From: Cycas panzhihuaensis
Lineage: Eukaryota > Cycadophyta
Length of the DNA: 64,000 bases
NCBI GenBank assembly: GCA_023213395.1
Contig: CM041465.1
Coordinates: forward strand, 189,479,741-189,543,740
Direction: 5' to 3'
This document shows positions 33,601 to 44,640 of this stretch, one piece after another. Numbering within the stretch: position 1 is the first letter of the stretch; every line of letters starts with the position of its first letter. The position numbers and the translations under genes are program-made. The notes under the pieces were generated by a model. The model was not told the origin of the DNA, did not search any database, and saw only the letters and a program-made list of their open reading frames with translations.

Positions 33601-35581
33601 ATCCTAGAATTAAATTAATCTGATATTATATATCTATCTTTAGTAGTAAACCCTCTGGTAATTTATTAGATATAATATCACTATACTCTTGTAATAGTTT
33701 AACAGTTCTTATGGTATCAATGCTTACTCCTTATTGTTTTCTACTCGATTTATCACCAAGGTATAACAAGTTCTTGTATTCCTTTACTTCCCTTAAGAAT
33801 TTATTTATAGTTAATAAAGTCTTTTCATATCCTTCTTCCTTTATAAGTAATAATATGATCTTCACACCATCCTTCTATAAGGTGTAAATATTTTCTCCCT
33901 ATCATGATAGGTATTCCTATCATACTACCATGGCCTCTCCAATAATACACGGCAAGCATTCATTAGGAGAATATCACACCACACCTTATTGTGATATGTT
34001 TTCCTAATAGTAAAATTTATAAAATATTTTTTATCTATTACAACATTTCTCATTTTATTTACCCAAGAAATCTTTTAGGGGGTAGAATTCCTTTCACACT
34101 ATAATCCTATTTCTTTTGTCATTTTAATGAATAAAATATTTTCATAGCTTCTACTATGAATAATAGCCTTACAAATCTTACCTTCTAAAGTTTATCTCAT
34201 TTAGAAGATATTGTTGTGCAAACATAATTCCTCATTTTTCTTTATTTACCCTTTAAAATAACCTAACTTTATTTTAGATCAATCAAAATTATTCTTAACA
34301 ACATGTTCTCCCTAGCATCTACTACAACTTTTGTAGGTCATTTCTTAGCTTAGGTTAAGTTTACTCTTTATTGCTTCCATTGGTTTCTTATTTGGATATA
34401 ATTATAAGGACATTCGTAGGCCTTTATGACCCTATTCATTATATTTGAAGGTAACAATAGGCCTCCCTAGTGTATTACCTATCTTATCAAAGTTTCTACC
34501 ACTATGGGCTTATTCAAAACCTTGGTCTCCTATATAGTTTTAGAAACCCCTATATTCTTGTCTCTCTTGAGTCACACTTTATATCTCCATCTAATTTGAG
34601 GATTCTCCATGGGAGTAATTAAAGTTATCTTAGCCTTTGAATGGGGTTAATGGACCCTTCTTTACAACATATAATTTTTTAGTAAGGTTTCTACTCTATT
34701 TCTCCTTATCTTTTAAGGAAAACAAGTAAAGATCTTTAATACTCTTAATTCTAAGCATGTTAAGTTTATCTTAGATAAAAAACTTTAGGCCATTTACATA
34801 CTTGGTAGTTATCTAATCTTCTATTTCTTCATACTTTATTATGATTAATAATTTAAAAATTTTATTAGTATAGCCTTAAATAATCATCTCTTTACCTCAA
34901 GTTCTAAAATTTTCTAAACAATATTTGAGAGTAGTCCACTAGAAGGAATTTCTCATTGAGCTTCTTCACCATCTTACTCTAAGTTTGAATTTTATCCTTT
35001 ACATTTCTCATTTTCTCTTTTTGTAGGTAATCTCACCATATCATTGTATGACCCTTAAGTTTAGTATATGCAAGCTTTATTTTCTTCTCTTTTATCCTTC
35101 AATTCTATTCAAAATATTCCTCCATATCATTTAACCAATTAATCAACTCTTTAGGTTTTAAGTTATCTCCATACTCTATAATATCAAAGATTCACTCTAC
35201 TATTATTTTCTTTTAAAGATTTTAATATTCTCTCATCATTGGATGGTGGTTCTTGTGGCCTTTCTTTCTCATACTCTACTCCAACTTCTATTTCTATTTT
35301 TCATCATTGTTATAGTTCTTATGACCACTTCCATTCCTAAGAAGGATCTCTTATTATCTTAACACTACCTCTACAAGACCTTCTACAATTCTTTAGAGGT
35401 TTTATATATTCCTATTTAATTGTGTATTCTCTCCTCTAACCATCTCACCCTCTAAGTTATTTACTCTTTTCCTATGAATACTTTCAATGTTCTTTTAATA
35501 AATTTTAAATAAATTTCAAAAGAAAATATAAAACTCACTAATAGTTTGTTGTAAACTTCTTCTTAGTCTCCTCTTAGAGTT
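33601..35581 (-). pseudogene. Protease and gag region (decayed)
   Basis: A zinc-knuckle remnant is visible near 34447-34384 on the minus strand (TFKYNE, stop, GHKG, then a frame change to AYECP). As in the related element the second Cys position is Tyr. The gag domain lies at about 35120-34730, aligning with 46772-46422. The rest is readable only by comparison. Confidence 0.65.
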
Positions 35582-35600
35582 GAACCATGCTCTAATACTA
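35582..35600 (-). promoter_or_regulatory. PBS-like sequence of the split chromovirus
   Basis: The minus strand reads TAGTATTAGAGCATGGTTC, close to the plant tRNA-Met PBS form TGGTATCAGAGC. A probable LTR edge (TGGGGTGGTGATC on the plus strand) follows at 35606. Confidence 0.7.
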
Positions 35601-35605
35601 AATAA

Positions 35606-36381
35606 TGGGGTGGTGATCTCTTCAAAAACATAAACATGCAAATAGAATAATATATCTTAGAGGAAATAGATCTAAACTCTTTACAAAAACACTTATTTTT
35701 GTAAATTTCTATCTTTTTATAACTAAAAACTCCAAAAAAAAAATCTAAAAACTAAAATTAAGTGTTTTTATAAGATGTAAGCATATAAATTCATGGCATT
35801 TGGTCATACAAAAACCCTAACTACTATTTCTTAAAATTAAGAAACTAACTTAGAGCAAAAAAGTCTTTAAATCTAAAGATTCTTATTTTTAGTAAGTTTT
35901 TGAAAGTACTTCAACTAATATAAAAGTTAACCCATGTATAGCTAAACATGTTATAGGCTCCATGAGAAGACTAATAATGTAAAACTAATATCTTAATTAA
36001 GAAATCTAATACCTTTAAATTTTTCTAAAAGTGATAAATAATCGTAACTTTTAGTCTTGGGTAAGCAGATGATCCTATATGTTTTTGAAAACAAAAAGAA
36101 TAAAGTCGTAATTTATTAATTACATTATGATACAAATTTAGAGATCTAGTTCCTCAAAAAATAGGGCTAAAATGAACACCCAAGTCAAAAGTTATTATCC
36201 CAATAAGGAGACCCTCCAAAGTTGGGATTTATAAATACTCTCACATCATTCAACTTGACTTAGGTATTCTTGGTATATTTTGTAAAAGTATAAAGGTTAC
36301 AATCAACCTCTTAATTATACTGTGTATTATATGTATGATTGTTATTATACCTATGATTATGATCTGGGTATACTGTTCTCA

Positions 36382-36386
<5 letters not shown>
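35606..36386 (-). repeat. Probable 5' LTR or LTR remnant of the split chromovirus
   Basis: Inferred from its place directly beyond the PBS. No second copy exists in the window and no coding signal is seen. It differs from the LTR next to the related element at 47.4 kb. Its outer end may coincide with the (TA)n tract. Confidence 0.45.

Positions 36387-36429
<43 letters not shown>
36387..36429. repeat. (TA)n microsatellite
   Basis: Uninterrupted TA run of about 43 bases between the presumed LTR and another LTR fragment. Confidence 0.97.
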
Positions 36430-36431
<2 letters not shown>

Positions 36432-36495
36432 TCTTCATCTCACAGCTTTACTTGTATGCATATTTTTGTTATTTCATAGTTTTGTTCACCCTATG

Positions 36496-37030
36496 TGATG
36501 AGGGTGGCCTATAAAAAAAAGATTCTATCCTACATGCAACAAACTTAAAAATAAAAAAGAGTCAAAGAAAAAGTTCCAAGAATAGAGAGAGTCATTTTTA
36601 CTTCAAATTCCATTCCATTCCATTCAAATCTTCTAAAAGATAGTCTAAAATTATATTTATATAAGTAAAAGTGGGAAGCATAGGAATTTCTGACCTTAAA
36701 CCTAAAAATTATTTAATTATAAAAAATACTATGTAAATTCATATTTTTAAGTTAATTCTTACTAAGAAAAGCTAGACCATTAAATGCCATTACATAAAAG
36801 TGATAACTAGTCTAAAATTAATTATTACATTTAAATATAAAAAATAAATCTTAATTTTTAGGTATTTTTGGAGTATTTTTTGGTAAGTAAACTCTAGTCC
36901 TATTATGGGCTTTTGGCCCTATCCTAGGCCATTTTTACCTCTTCCTCTCAGAAAGACCTCTGATTTGGTGCTAGAAGGACTAAATTCTAACCACTGAGTT
37001 AAAGTTTATGCTTCAATTGAAGGAAATGAA
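36496..37030 (-). repeat. Isolated LTR of the TTCCA-containing family, copy 1
   Basis: The plus-strand left end TGATGAGGGTGGCC corresponds to the inner end of the LTR at 47388 and to the reverse complement of the end at 58485 (..CATCA). Shared blocks include CATTCCATTCCATTCAAATC near 36613 and ATAAATCTTAATTTTTA near 36843. No PBS or pol adjoins it, so it is probably a solo or stranded LTR. The right limit, about 37030, is set by the end of similarity to copy 3. Confidence 0.7.
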
Positions 37031-37392
37031 AAAGATGGATTTCAAACATAAATAATGGATTTTTGGATATTGGAGGTGTACGCATGTATACTGAGGATGT
37101 TTCAGTTTGAAACGAATAATATGCTGCAATGTTAGAAATAGACAGAAAGACCTGATCAATCAAATATTGTAAGTGTAAGCTAATCAAAGTTGTAAACCTC
37201 AGAATTTTCTTGCACAAGTAATTTGTCAGAGTTGGGTGAGGATTCAGAGGATCTCTAAACTAAGAGTTATTCTGATATAGATGGTGAAGTAGCAAAGGGT
37301 TACTTAGAAGAAATAGATTAAAAATTGTATATTTATACAAAAAAACATGAAAAAAATGTTGAATTTTTTTAGTTATTATTAACTTTTTAAAT
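37031..37392. other. Non-coding flank of the GTPase fragment
   Basis: No exon of the GTPase family is recognisable here. A T-rich stretch just before 37393 could be a decayed 3' intron end, but this is not provable. Confidence 0.3.
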
Positions 37393-37662
37393 CTTGGATC
37401 TAAGTTGTGCATGGTTAATTTACCTGGATATGGCTTTGTGTATACAAAAGAGAAAGTCAAAGAGTCATGAGAGGAGCTTGTGAAGGAATTTGTCACAACA
37501 AGACTTGGCCTAAAGAGAGTGTGTTTACCTGTTGATACCAAATGGGGTATGAAGCTTGGAGACCAAGAGCTGGTCGATTTGATGGAAAGATCTCAAACTC
37601 AATACCAGATTGTTTTGACAAAAACCTGATATAGTATTCCCAATGGATGTTGAGTGTTAGAA
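37393..37662 (+). pseudogene. Fragment of an EngB/YihA-type GTP-binding protein gene
   Basis: The plus strand reads SKLCMVNLPGYGFVYTKEKV, KES, stop, EELVKEFVTTRLGLKRVCL, VDTKWGMKLGDQELVDLMER, SQTQYQIVLTKT, then after a 1-base insertion near 37626 DIVFPMDV. This is the middle of the plant organellar EngB family, a Ras-like GTPase linked to ribosome assembly. It spans the G3 motif (DLPGYG in relatives, Asp changed to Asn here) to the G4 motif (TKxD, broken by the frameshift). The TGA at 37468-37470 replaces a conserved Trp. N-terminal P-loop and C-terminal parts are not found nearby. It is a dead, partial copy, perhaps a captured exon or two. Confidence 0.85.
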
Positions 37663-38399
37663 AATATATAGTCTATGAGAATGACTTGATGACTTCAAAC
37701 CAACCAAAAAATCCAAACGAAGAACGATGATGACTTATGATAATAACTGTAGAGATAAATTTTAGAGATTATCCAAAGAAAAAATACAATTCTTTAACTT
37801 GTTTTAAAAGTAAGAAAATAAGACTTGCTTTACTTAATGAAGTACCAGTTTACTGGTATCAATACTGCAATGTATTACAGTCCCATTATTGTAGAGTTCA
37901 CTGGTTTTGTTTCAAATAAAATAACTTTGTTTCTGTCCTTGATAGTTGCAGGAATGAATGTACTTTTTTCTTATGAGTTTATTCCAAAATAAGGAAAGAT
38001 GACAAAAAACATGTTGAGTTTTTTTTCTTTTTTTCAGTTGAAAAAGAATATGTATATCACATAAGAGATATTTAAAAAAAAATTATATTTATATAGAAAA
38101 GCATGAAAATTTGGTGATTTAATGGAGCCACAAATGAAAGTAGAAAAATTTTCAAATATTGAAGAGAGTATATCAAATAAATAAAATGTATATATATTTG
38201 TATCTGAAATCTTTCAAATATGCTAGAGTAGATATATCAAAGAAATGAAAAAATATATGTTTATATCTGAAAATAAAATAAGAAGAACCTGATAATGCAG
38301 TTGTGGCTGATTTATAGACTTTAGATTCTTCTAGTAGATGGATCTGCTGTAGTATGACTTCTCTAGAAAGCTTGTTAGGCTGAATATGCACCAAATCTT
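37663..38399. other. AT-rich DNA, no gene recognised
   Basis: Short open frames on both strands (for example 37737-37919 plus) match no family I know. No continuation of the GTPase gene is visible. Confidence 0.35.
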
Positions 38400-38960
38400 A
38401 CACATATCTGAAAGAAGAACTTGAATAAATGGATCAAATATGCCAAAAAAGGTTAAATATATGATAAAATATGTAGATCTAAAGCAAATATTGCAGATAT
38501 GAAGAAAACATTACAGATCTTAAGTAAATATTACAGATCTAAAGAAAATATTACAGAAAATATTATAGAACTAAAGAAAAATATTGTAGATCTAGAGAAA
38601 ATATTGCAGATCTAAAGTAAACATTGAATATATAAACAAAATAAACTAGAAAATGGTCAAATATTTGATAAAATATGTAGATCTAAAGAATACATAGCAC
38701 GGATCTGGAGAAAACTTGAATGAATGTTGCTTGCAGCTATGCTCCTGCATATATCTAAAAAAAAGTATTAGATAAATAGATAAAGTATGCCTGAAAGTGG
38801 TCAAATATTTGATAGAAATATATAAAACTTATTGATAAAACCTATTTAGAGTGATAAAGACTTGATATTTACTGTTTATAGCTATGCTCCTACACAAATC
38901 TAAATAAATATCTAAAAATAATTTGTTATTTCACAAGTATAACTCAAGAATAATCAAATC
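38400..38960 (+). repeat. Higher-order degenerate repeat (about 200-250-bp units)
   Basis: The block (CAAATATTTGATAAAATATGTAGATCTAAAG and GCAGCTATGCTCCTGCA-type sequence, quoted only in part) recurs: AAATAT(A/T)TGATAAAATATG near 38454 and 38661, GGTCAAATATTTGATA near 38797, AGCTATGCTCCT near 38734 and 38880. It contains the 20-bp array listed separately. No reading frame is conserved between units. Confidence 0.65.
38475..38628 (+). repeat. Short tandem array, 20-bp unit AGATCTAAAGAAAATATTGC
   Basis: Seven to eight imperfect units occur in a row, with one short unit near 38555. Variation is mostly A/G at one or two sites and single-base insertions. Confidence 0.9.
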
Positions 38961-39569
38961 TGATGAAAAATAATGCAAAAAACTGCTAAAAAACTTTGTA
39001 GAAGATAAATATAACCAATATTTGCTAGCTTGTGAGTAGATCTACTTAAAATGCCAATAAATCTTCCTTCTTCTCAAAAAATTTCAAATGGAGATGCAAC
39101 TTTAACTTCACAAGGTGGCCTTCAAACTTTAATAATTTAGATAGTAGAAATAGATGACCTGAGACGACTATTCTTTTGTTAAAAAGAATCTTTCTTTTCC
39201 TAAGAAAGTAACTCCTCAAAAGAGATTTCAACATCTTATAGATCAGGCTTTACTAGTGACTCGTGTGTATTGGACTGTGACTGGAAGTACGTGCAACCAT
39301 ACTTGAGCATCTTTTGATAAGCTAGAGAAATCCTGAGCTGTTCTTAAAGCTAATTGTATACAATTGTATCCTCTTCTAATCTCTTTTATTTAGTCTCTAA
39401 CCTGTATATCTGCCCACAAAGGCAATCAAATAAAAATTTATCTGCTTTTACTAAAAGGGACCTTTTTATTATAAACTTACATTGAATGGTTTCTAACTTT
39501 TTTTGCAGTGCAGCTTTTGCCTCCATAAGGAAGTTGGTAAAGCTCAACCTATACTAGTATAAGAGACTT
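38961..39569. other. AT-rich DNA, no gene recognised
   Basis: The minus-strand open frame 39234-39046 (Leu/Lys-rich) has no family resemblance and is probably chance. Confidence 0.35.
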
Positions 39570-39965
39570 GGTTACATTAGACTATACGAGTTCATCATAC
39601 TGTTTCCTAACTTTCCTCTGGATGACACTCGCTAACGATGTAAAAGGGTAAGGGCAGGTAGCCTGTTGAAGATCACCCTTGACTATCCCACATGTACAAC
39701 CTAACTCTGTCTCCATTGCATTACCTTGCTCTTCTACGTGGCCTGTGTGTACTTGACCTGCATGTCCTCCTCCTATGTGGCCTGCGTGCCCTCTTTTACT
39801 TGGCCTACATGTACCCTTCACCCAATGACTCTTCCTCTGGTACCTATCAGTACGACAACAACGACGTCCTCCACATGATAGCAAACGTGAAGCGCCTCCA
39901 TTAATCATATCAGCCCCTTTGCCTCACATAGGCCATGTGATAGGTTGTAGTAACAGCATAGCAAG
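39570..39965. other. GC- and CpG-rich block of unknown origin
   Basis: This stretch is close to half G+C and keeps many CpGs (CTCGCTAACGATG, GTACGACAACAACGACGTCC, GGCGGCAGCGACGAC), unlike the CpG-poor DNA around it. Both strands have open frames. The minus-strand one, 39908-39582, is Gly/His/Cys-rich with HAG(H/Q) repeats, and the plus-strand one is 39692-39904. Neither resembles a known protein. The imperfect GTGGCCTG(C/T)GTG repeats around 39736-39800 hint at a regulatory or LTR-type sequence. It could be a younger insertion, a transferred piece, or a CpG island of a lost gene. Confidence 0.6.
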
Positions 39966-41212
39966 GCGGCAGCGACGACTATTATTCCTTTTTTTTTTAT
40001 TTTTTTAATTATTTATAAAGTTTAAAAGAAAAAATTTAATTGAATATATTTTCAAATCCATTTTAAAAAAAGGTTAGCCCCCTTGTGAGATTAGCCCCTG
40101 GTCACTTTAACTCACATGACTATTAGTTATTATTAAAGAGGTCAATTCACTTTTTATAAAACTTTCCTTTTTTATTTAAAAAATTTTTCATTTCACATAG
40201 GGTACTTGGGAAAATTTTGCCATAACTTTTGACTAGGTCATTAGTTTCTGACAAAACCTATCCCATTGTGTTTGAACTTTTTCGATGTATGATTTCAATT
40301 GGTCATATGACCTATTTGGAGCTAATTTGACCATTTTTCAGTCAGTTTAAAGTCGACCATTCATTTTCAAAGCATTTTAAACTAGTTTCACAAAATCACT
40401 TTTTTATCAGATTATATTTTATCACCGAAAGATTATTTTTTACCCAGATCTATTCTATAGTCATCTATTATTAGTAAACATCATCACCATCTATTCATTT
40501 TATTTTTTGCCAGTTATTTTAATCATTATTTTAATCAGCAAAAGTGACACTTTAGCATTTTTTAAACATTTTAACATAAAAACACTTGTTGCTATTTCTA
40601 TTATAACTTTTCTATTTTACATCAGAATTCAGATCCATTAGTTTCGTTGGAAATCTGACTCACTCCTCTTCGAACTGACACTATTATTTATAAGTTTTAA
40701 ATTATTTTTGACTATTTTCAAATCCATTAAAGTTGAGGTACATAATAACCTCTAATTTACGATTATTGCATATTTACATATTATTTCTCAAAGATTTTCA
40801 ACTAAAAATATATTAAGATACTCTTTACACCATATTTGACCATTTTACATTGTTCTACAAGTATTTTACTAGAATTTTTATAATATTTTGAGCCCCAAGC
40901 TCTTGTTAAGCCTTAAACAGAGGACCACATACTTTGTTCATTAAATCTTGACTTGTAGGAACCTGTTTTCAAAACGGTCAGTTCTATTGAATATTTTTTT
41001 CTTTAAAGCTACTAAACTTAAGCAATTAGTATATTCTAACAGCCTTTTTACTTATTATAATAGTTGCATTTACTTGATATACTTTCCAAAGGCATCTTTC
41101 ATTTTTTTAAAAGGTATTACATTTCTTACAAAGAATATATTTGACATCATATAAGTTTGTCATTTATTGAGTTCTTTGACTTGGTAAAAGTATATTCCTT
41201 TTATGTACTAAA
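39966..41212. other. AT-rich DNA before the copia gag, no gene recognised
   Basis: No LTR matching 41943-42336 is found here, so the 5' LTR of the downstream gag-only relic is missing or unrecognisable. Stretches such as TTTGACTAGGTCATTAGTTT (40231) look like degraded LTR or leader sequence. Confidence 0.35.
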
Positions 41213-41224
41213 GTTTTTGGTAAA

Positions 41225-41923
41225 ATGATAATCAATCTTAATAAAGTACAATTTCCTATATTTAATGGCCATAATTTTTCACTATGGTATAAGACAATAC
41301 AAAATTATTTTATTACACATGATCTTTGGAAATATTTACAAGATGAATATGATGTTAATATTAAGGAAAATATTAAAAAAGACAATGAATCCTTAGCTTT
41401 ACTATTTTGCACTATAGATGATAATGTCTTTTCTAAAGTTTATGAACTAACAAACTTCAAATCTATGTGGGACATTTTGGTTTCTACTTATAGGGGAGAT
41501 ACCCTCAATGAATTTAATATTAATATTGTTGAGCATGTGAGATAAGTGCCAGAACAGGTGGATTATAATGACAAGACCAAGGAAGATTCAAGTCAAATGC
41601 ATAATCATCTTACTGCACAAGAACCTGATCCTCTATTTGAGGAGAAGAGATATGATGATATGATAGTTGCTCATAACACAAAGTTTTTAGAAGACAAAGT
41701 TAAAGTTCCAGGAGATAAATTCAAAGTCAAAGTTGTAGCTACACTTCCACATTTGAATGAAGCTTTATTTACTTACAGTTTTTTTATACCACTCAATGGT
41801 ACAAGGACATACATTGCTAAAAGGATAAGAAGAGTAGATAATGATCAAGCTACAAAACAGATTTTCAAAACTTTTTTCAACTACAAGTTCCATAAGTTTA
41901 AGGAGAAGATAAGTTGTTCGTGA
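41225..41923 (+). pseudogene. Copia-type gag with unusual C-terminus, one in-frame stop
   Basis: Two open stretches in one frame, 41225-41542 and 41546-41920, are separated only by a TAA at 41543, where Gln would fit. The first reads FPIFNGHNFSLWYKTIQNYF, HDLWKYLQDEYDVN, LLFCTIDDNVFSKVYE and FKSMWDILVSTYRGD, a typical DUF4219/UBN2 copia gag. The second is Lys/Asp-rich, ends FNYKFHKFKEKISCS, and shows no protease, integrase or polymerase motif. It directly precedes a purine tract and an LTR. This is the best-preserved reading frame in the window, about 232 codons, and suggests a gag-only non-autonomous copia element. Confidence 0.75.
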
Positions 41924-41930
41924 TGACCAT

Positions 41931-41942
41931 TAAGGGGGAGAA
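41931..41942 (+). promoter_or_regulatory. Polypurine tract (ATTAAGGGGGAGAA)
   Basis: TAAGGGGGAGAA directly before TGTTGGGG is the characteristic copia PPT to 3' LTR junction. Confidence 0.9.
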
Positions 41943-42336
41943 TGTTGGGGTTAATGATCATCACCCCACTCCCACCTTTAAACTAGGAGTGCACACATTA
42001 CTCTCACCAATTTACATATGTGGGTGCTCACATGTAAAGGTAAGTATAAGGTAAGGTTAAGTTAATTTGATTTAATTTGAGTTAAGTTCATTTGAGTTAA
42101 GTTATATTTTATTGTTGTTTAACTTTTAAGGGTTGAAGAGTTTCCCTCCTCCCCTAAATTATATATTTCGAGGGGTGTGCAACCCTGGTGTCTTTAGATA
42201 CTACATACTTTTAAACATTTGTAATACTCTCTATACAATAATGGATTGAATATAAAACATTTTTTGTTTATGCAACAATGGAATGATTATGTGTTTATGT
42301 TCTACCATGTTCTCCATTATTTATTTTTCTACATCA
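41943..42336 (+). repeat. 3' LTR of the gag-only copia-type relic
   Basis: Starts TGTTGGGGTTAATG and most likely ends TTTCTACATCA at 42336, about 394 bp. A TATA-like AATTATATATTTC lies near 42157-42169. No partner LTR is seen in the window, so the end is inferred from the CA and typical length. Confidence 0.75.
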
Positions 42337-42340
42337 ATCA

Positions 42341-42704
42341 ATAGACCCCAAAATTTAGAGTAAAATAACTAAATAAAGTGAAAAATAAATGGAGTTCTGA
42401 TGAAATTCTAAATGTTGGCACATAATCCTCCCTAGGTTGAAAAGAATTCTTTCCTTGTAAATTATTATGATGAATTTCTTACTATTTGTCAAGATTCAAT
42501 TACTTTAGTTCTTCTTCAGTTATCTAGGCATTATCTACTTATGCTAGACCTTTCTACTACACTAGGTACTTATTATAATTTTCTTATTGTGTACTTATTA
42601 TCTTCATATCTAATATCTACTCAAGTTATTCTCACTTCTTCCTTGGTATTTAGGGCTCCCAACTTGCCACTTTACTATCATAATCTACGTCTTTATCTCT
42701 TTCA
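42341..42704. other. Unassigned AT-rich stretch
   Basis: No motif is recognised on either strand. The open frame beginning 42541 runs into the microsatellite and is not convincing. Confidence 0.3.
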
Positions 42705-42719
42705 TACATATATACATAC

Positions 42720-42816
<97 letters not shown>

Positions 42817-42823
42817 TACATAC

Positions 42824-42879
<56 letters not shown>
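42705..42879. repeat. Compound microsatellite, (ATAC)n and (TA)n, two blocks
   Basis: Order: ATAC units, (TA)n of about 75 bases, ATAC units again, then (TA)n of about 40. The open frames through it on both strands are Tyr/Ile repeats. It directly abuts the last readable codons of a chromovirus pol at 42880. Confidence 0.98.
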
Positions 42880-44112
42880 CATTAAAAATAAAACAGATAT
42901 CAAAATATTTAGGAAGATCCACCTCATATGCATTATCATTAATACTTTTTATAATTTAACATGGACCAACCATTTTGTATTTGAGCTTGTTATAGGTCCC
43001 TTGGGAGAATCTATCTTTCCTTAAATAAACCATTACTAATTCATCTTCTTCAAATACCTTATAACTATGGGTCCTGTCTATTGCTTACTTATACTTTTTA
43101 TTGGTGTCCTGTAACTTTTTCCTTACCTCCCCATGAACCTATTCTATATTCTATGTATAAGCTTCTGCATTGTCACTCACTTATTCCCCAATGGGTTGAT
43201 GCATTAAATCTAATATACCCTTAGGTTTTTTTCTATACACAACTTGAAAATATGACTTACCTATTGACCTATTTATAAAACTATTATATACAAATTCTAC
43301 CTAAGCTAATTCTAAATCCCATTGTTTGGGTTTCTCACTAATAATGCATCTTAGCAAGTTTCCCAAACTTCTGTTTACCACTTCAGTTTTCCCATTAGTA
43401 TGTAGGTGGTAGGCACTACTAAACTAAAGTTTTGTTCCCAACTTCTTCCATAGAGTCTTCCAAAAATAGCTCAAGAACTCTATATCTTGATCTAAAGTAA
43501 TAGTCTTAGGAATACCATATAACCTTATAACCTCTTTAAATAATAAATCTGCTATTCTAACATAATCATTTATCTTCTTACATACAATAAAATGAGCCAT
43601 TTTTAGAAAGTGATCAATAACAATAAAAACTAAATCATTAACTCTTTGTGTATGTGGTAATCCTAATATGAAGTTTATGCTTAAGTCTATCCATGGTCCT
43701 TTAGGTACTGTTAAGGGTATATATAAGCCAATATTCTATGCATGTCCCTTAGCCATTTGGAATATCCTATATTATGCCATAAATCTTACCACATCACCCT
43801 TTACTCAAGGCCAAAAATATTTTTCTTCTACTAGAGCTATGGTCTTATTTTCACCAAAATGCCCTCTAAGCCCTCTATTATATAGCTTTGTATGATGTTC
43901 TCTCTCATAAAGCCTTATAGGATGTATAATTATCTTTTCTTAAATAGGTAGCCATCCTGCATAAAGTAATCATTAAAGGAAGAACCACATCCCTCAATTA
44001 GAGGATTCTTACAGTGCTTAGAAATTATTCTAAAGTCAGGGTCTGAGTCATATAAATCATTAATGGCTTTAAATCCAGTCACCTCATTTTCCATGGTGGT
44101 CAATAATGGCAC
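42880..44112 (-). pseudogene. Integrase and C-terminal tail (decayed)
   Basis: The open stretch 44112-43930 reads INDLYDSDPDFRIISKHCKN and GSSFNDYFMQDGYLFKKR, the linker and N-terminal part of chromovirus integrase. Beyond it stops and frame changes are dense. Fragments such as RILAYIYP, then KDHG, stop, and FILGLP-like pieces on shifting frames can be placed only by their order. The tail [15 protein letters not shown] (42922-42880) is clear. Confidence 0.75.
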
Positions 44113-44149
44113 TCACCTACTCAATGCATCAACAACATGATTATGTTTA

Positions 44150-44640
44150 CCTGATATATGCTTCAAGATAATTGTAAAGCTTTGGAGATAAGATACCTAC
44201 TTAGCATGCCTAGTATTTAATTTCCTTTTAGTATTTACATACCTTAAATCTTAGTGATTAGTGAACAAGATAAATTCCTTAGGTATGGGGTAATGCCTCT
44301 AATGCCTCAAAGCTTAGACAATTACATAAAATTCCAAGTCATAGGTTGAATACCTTCTTCTTACCTCATCAAGCTTCTCACTATAAAATGTTATAGGTCT
44401 TTCTTCTTGGATAACCACTACTCTAATTGGAATATATGAAGCATCACAATCGACCTCAAATACTTTCTCAAAGTTTGGTAGTACGATAATTGGTGCCTCA
44501 TCTACCTTTTTCTTTAAGAGTTGGAAGCTATTCTCTGCTTCCTTGGTCCATGTCAACTTATTACCCTTCATATAGTCTATTAAGGGTGCAATAATTCCAC
44601 TAAAGTTTCTAATGAACTTTCTATAAAATTAAGTCAAACC
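44150..44640 (-). pseudogene. RNase H (decayed)
   Basis: An open stretch at 44571-44314 reads KLTWTKEAENSFQLLKKKVD, APIIVLPNFEKVFEVDCDAS, VVIQEERPITFYSEKLDEVR and YSTYDLEFYVIV, followed by stop, ALRH, stop, RHYPIPKEFILFTNH. DCDAS, TYDLEFY and the TNH (TDH in relatives) are the standard blocks. The stop after ALRH replaces a conserved Trp; the one before ALRH replaces Gln. Confidence 0.88.

Larger units (their letters stand above)
26930..35606 (-). mobile_element. Decayed Ty3 chromovirus-type element, split by a nested copia-type element
   Basis: Minus-strand remnants in order from the right are: PBS-like sequence (35582-35600), gag (about 35500-34300), protease region, reverse transcriptase (about 33560-32900), RNase H (to about 32300), and integrase, which starts at about 32260, is interrupted at 32165, and resumes from 27607 to about 26930. 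The same order and many of the same stretches occur in the element at 42880-47387, for example the integrase text around 27350-27600 against 43650-43890. Its 3' part is missing where arm B begins. Stops are frequent throughout and no open frame over about 70 codons remains. Confidence 0.85.

Noticed and set aside
37260-37541. 93-codon minus-strand open frame
   Set aside because: Antisense to the EngB-like fragment, whose plus-strand reading matches a known family far better.
38475-38628. CRISPR-like array
   Set aside because: Units are adjacent without unique spacers, and the genome is a plant nuclear one. It is a simple tandem repeat.
39582-39908. 108-codon minus-strand frame as a real Cys/Gly-rich protein gene
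   Set aside because: Open frames on both strands here follow from GC-rich composition. No start context, homologue or codon pattern supports a gene.
42541-42939. Three overlapping open frames of 84-112 codons
   Set aside because: Mostly microsatellite translation. Only the first residues of the minus-strand frames ([14 protein letters not shown]) are a real pol remnant, annotated separately.
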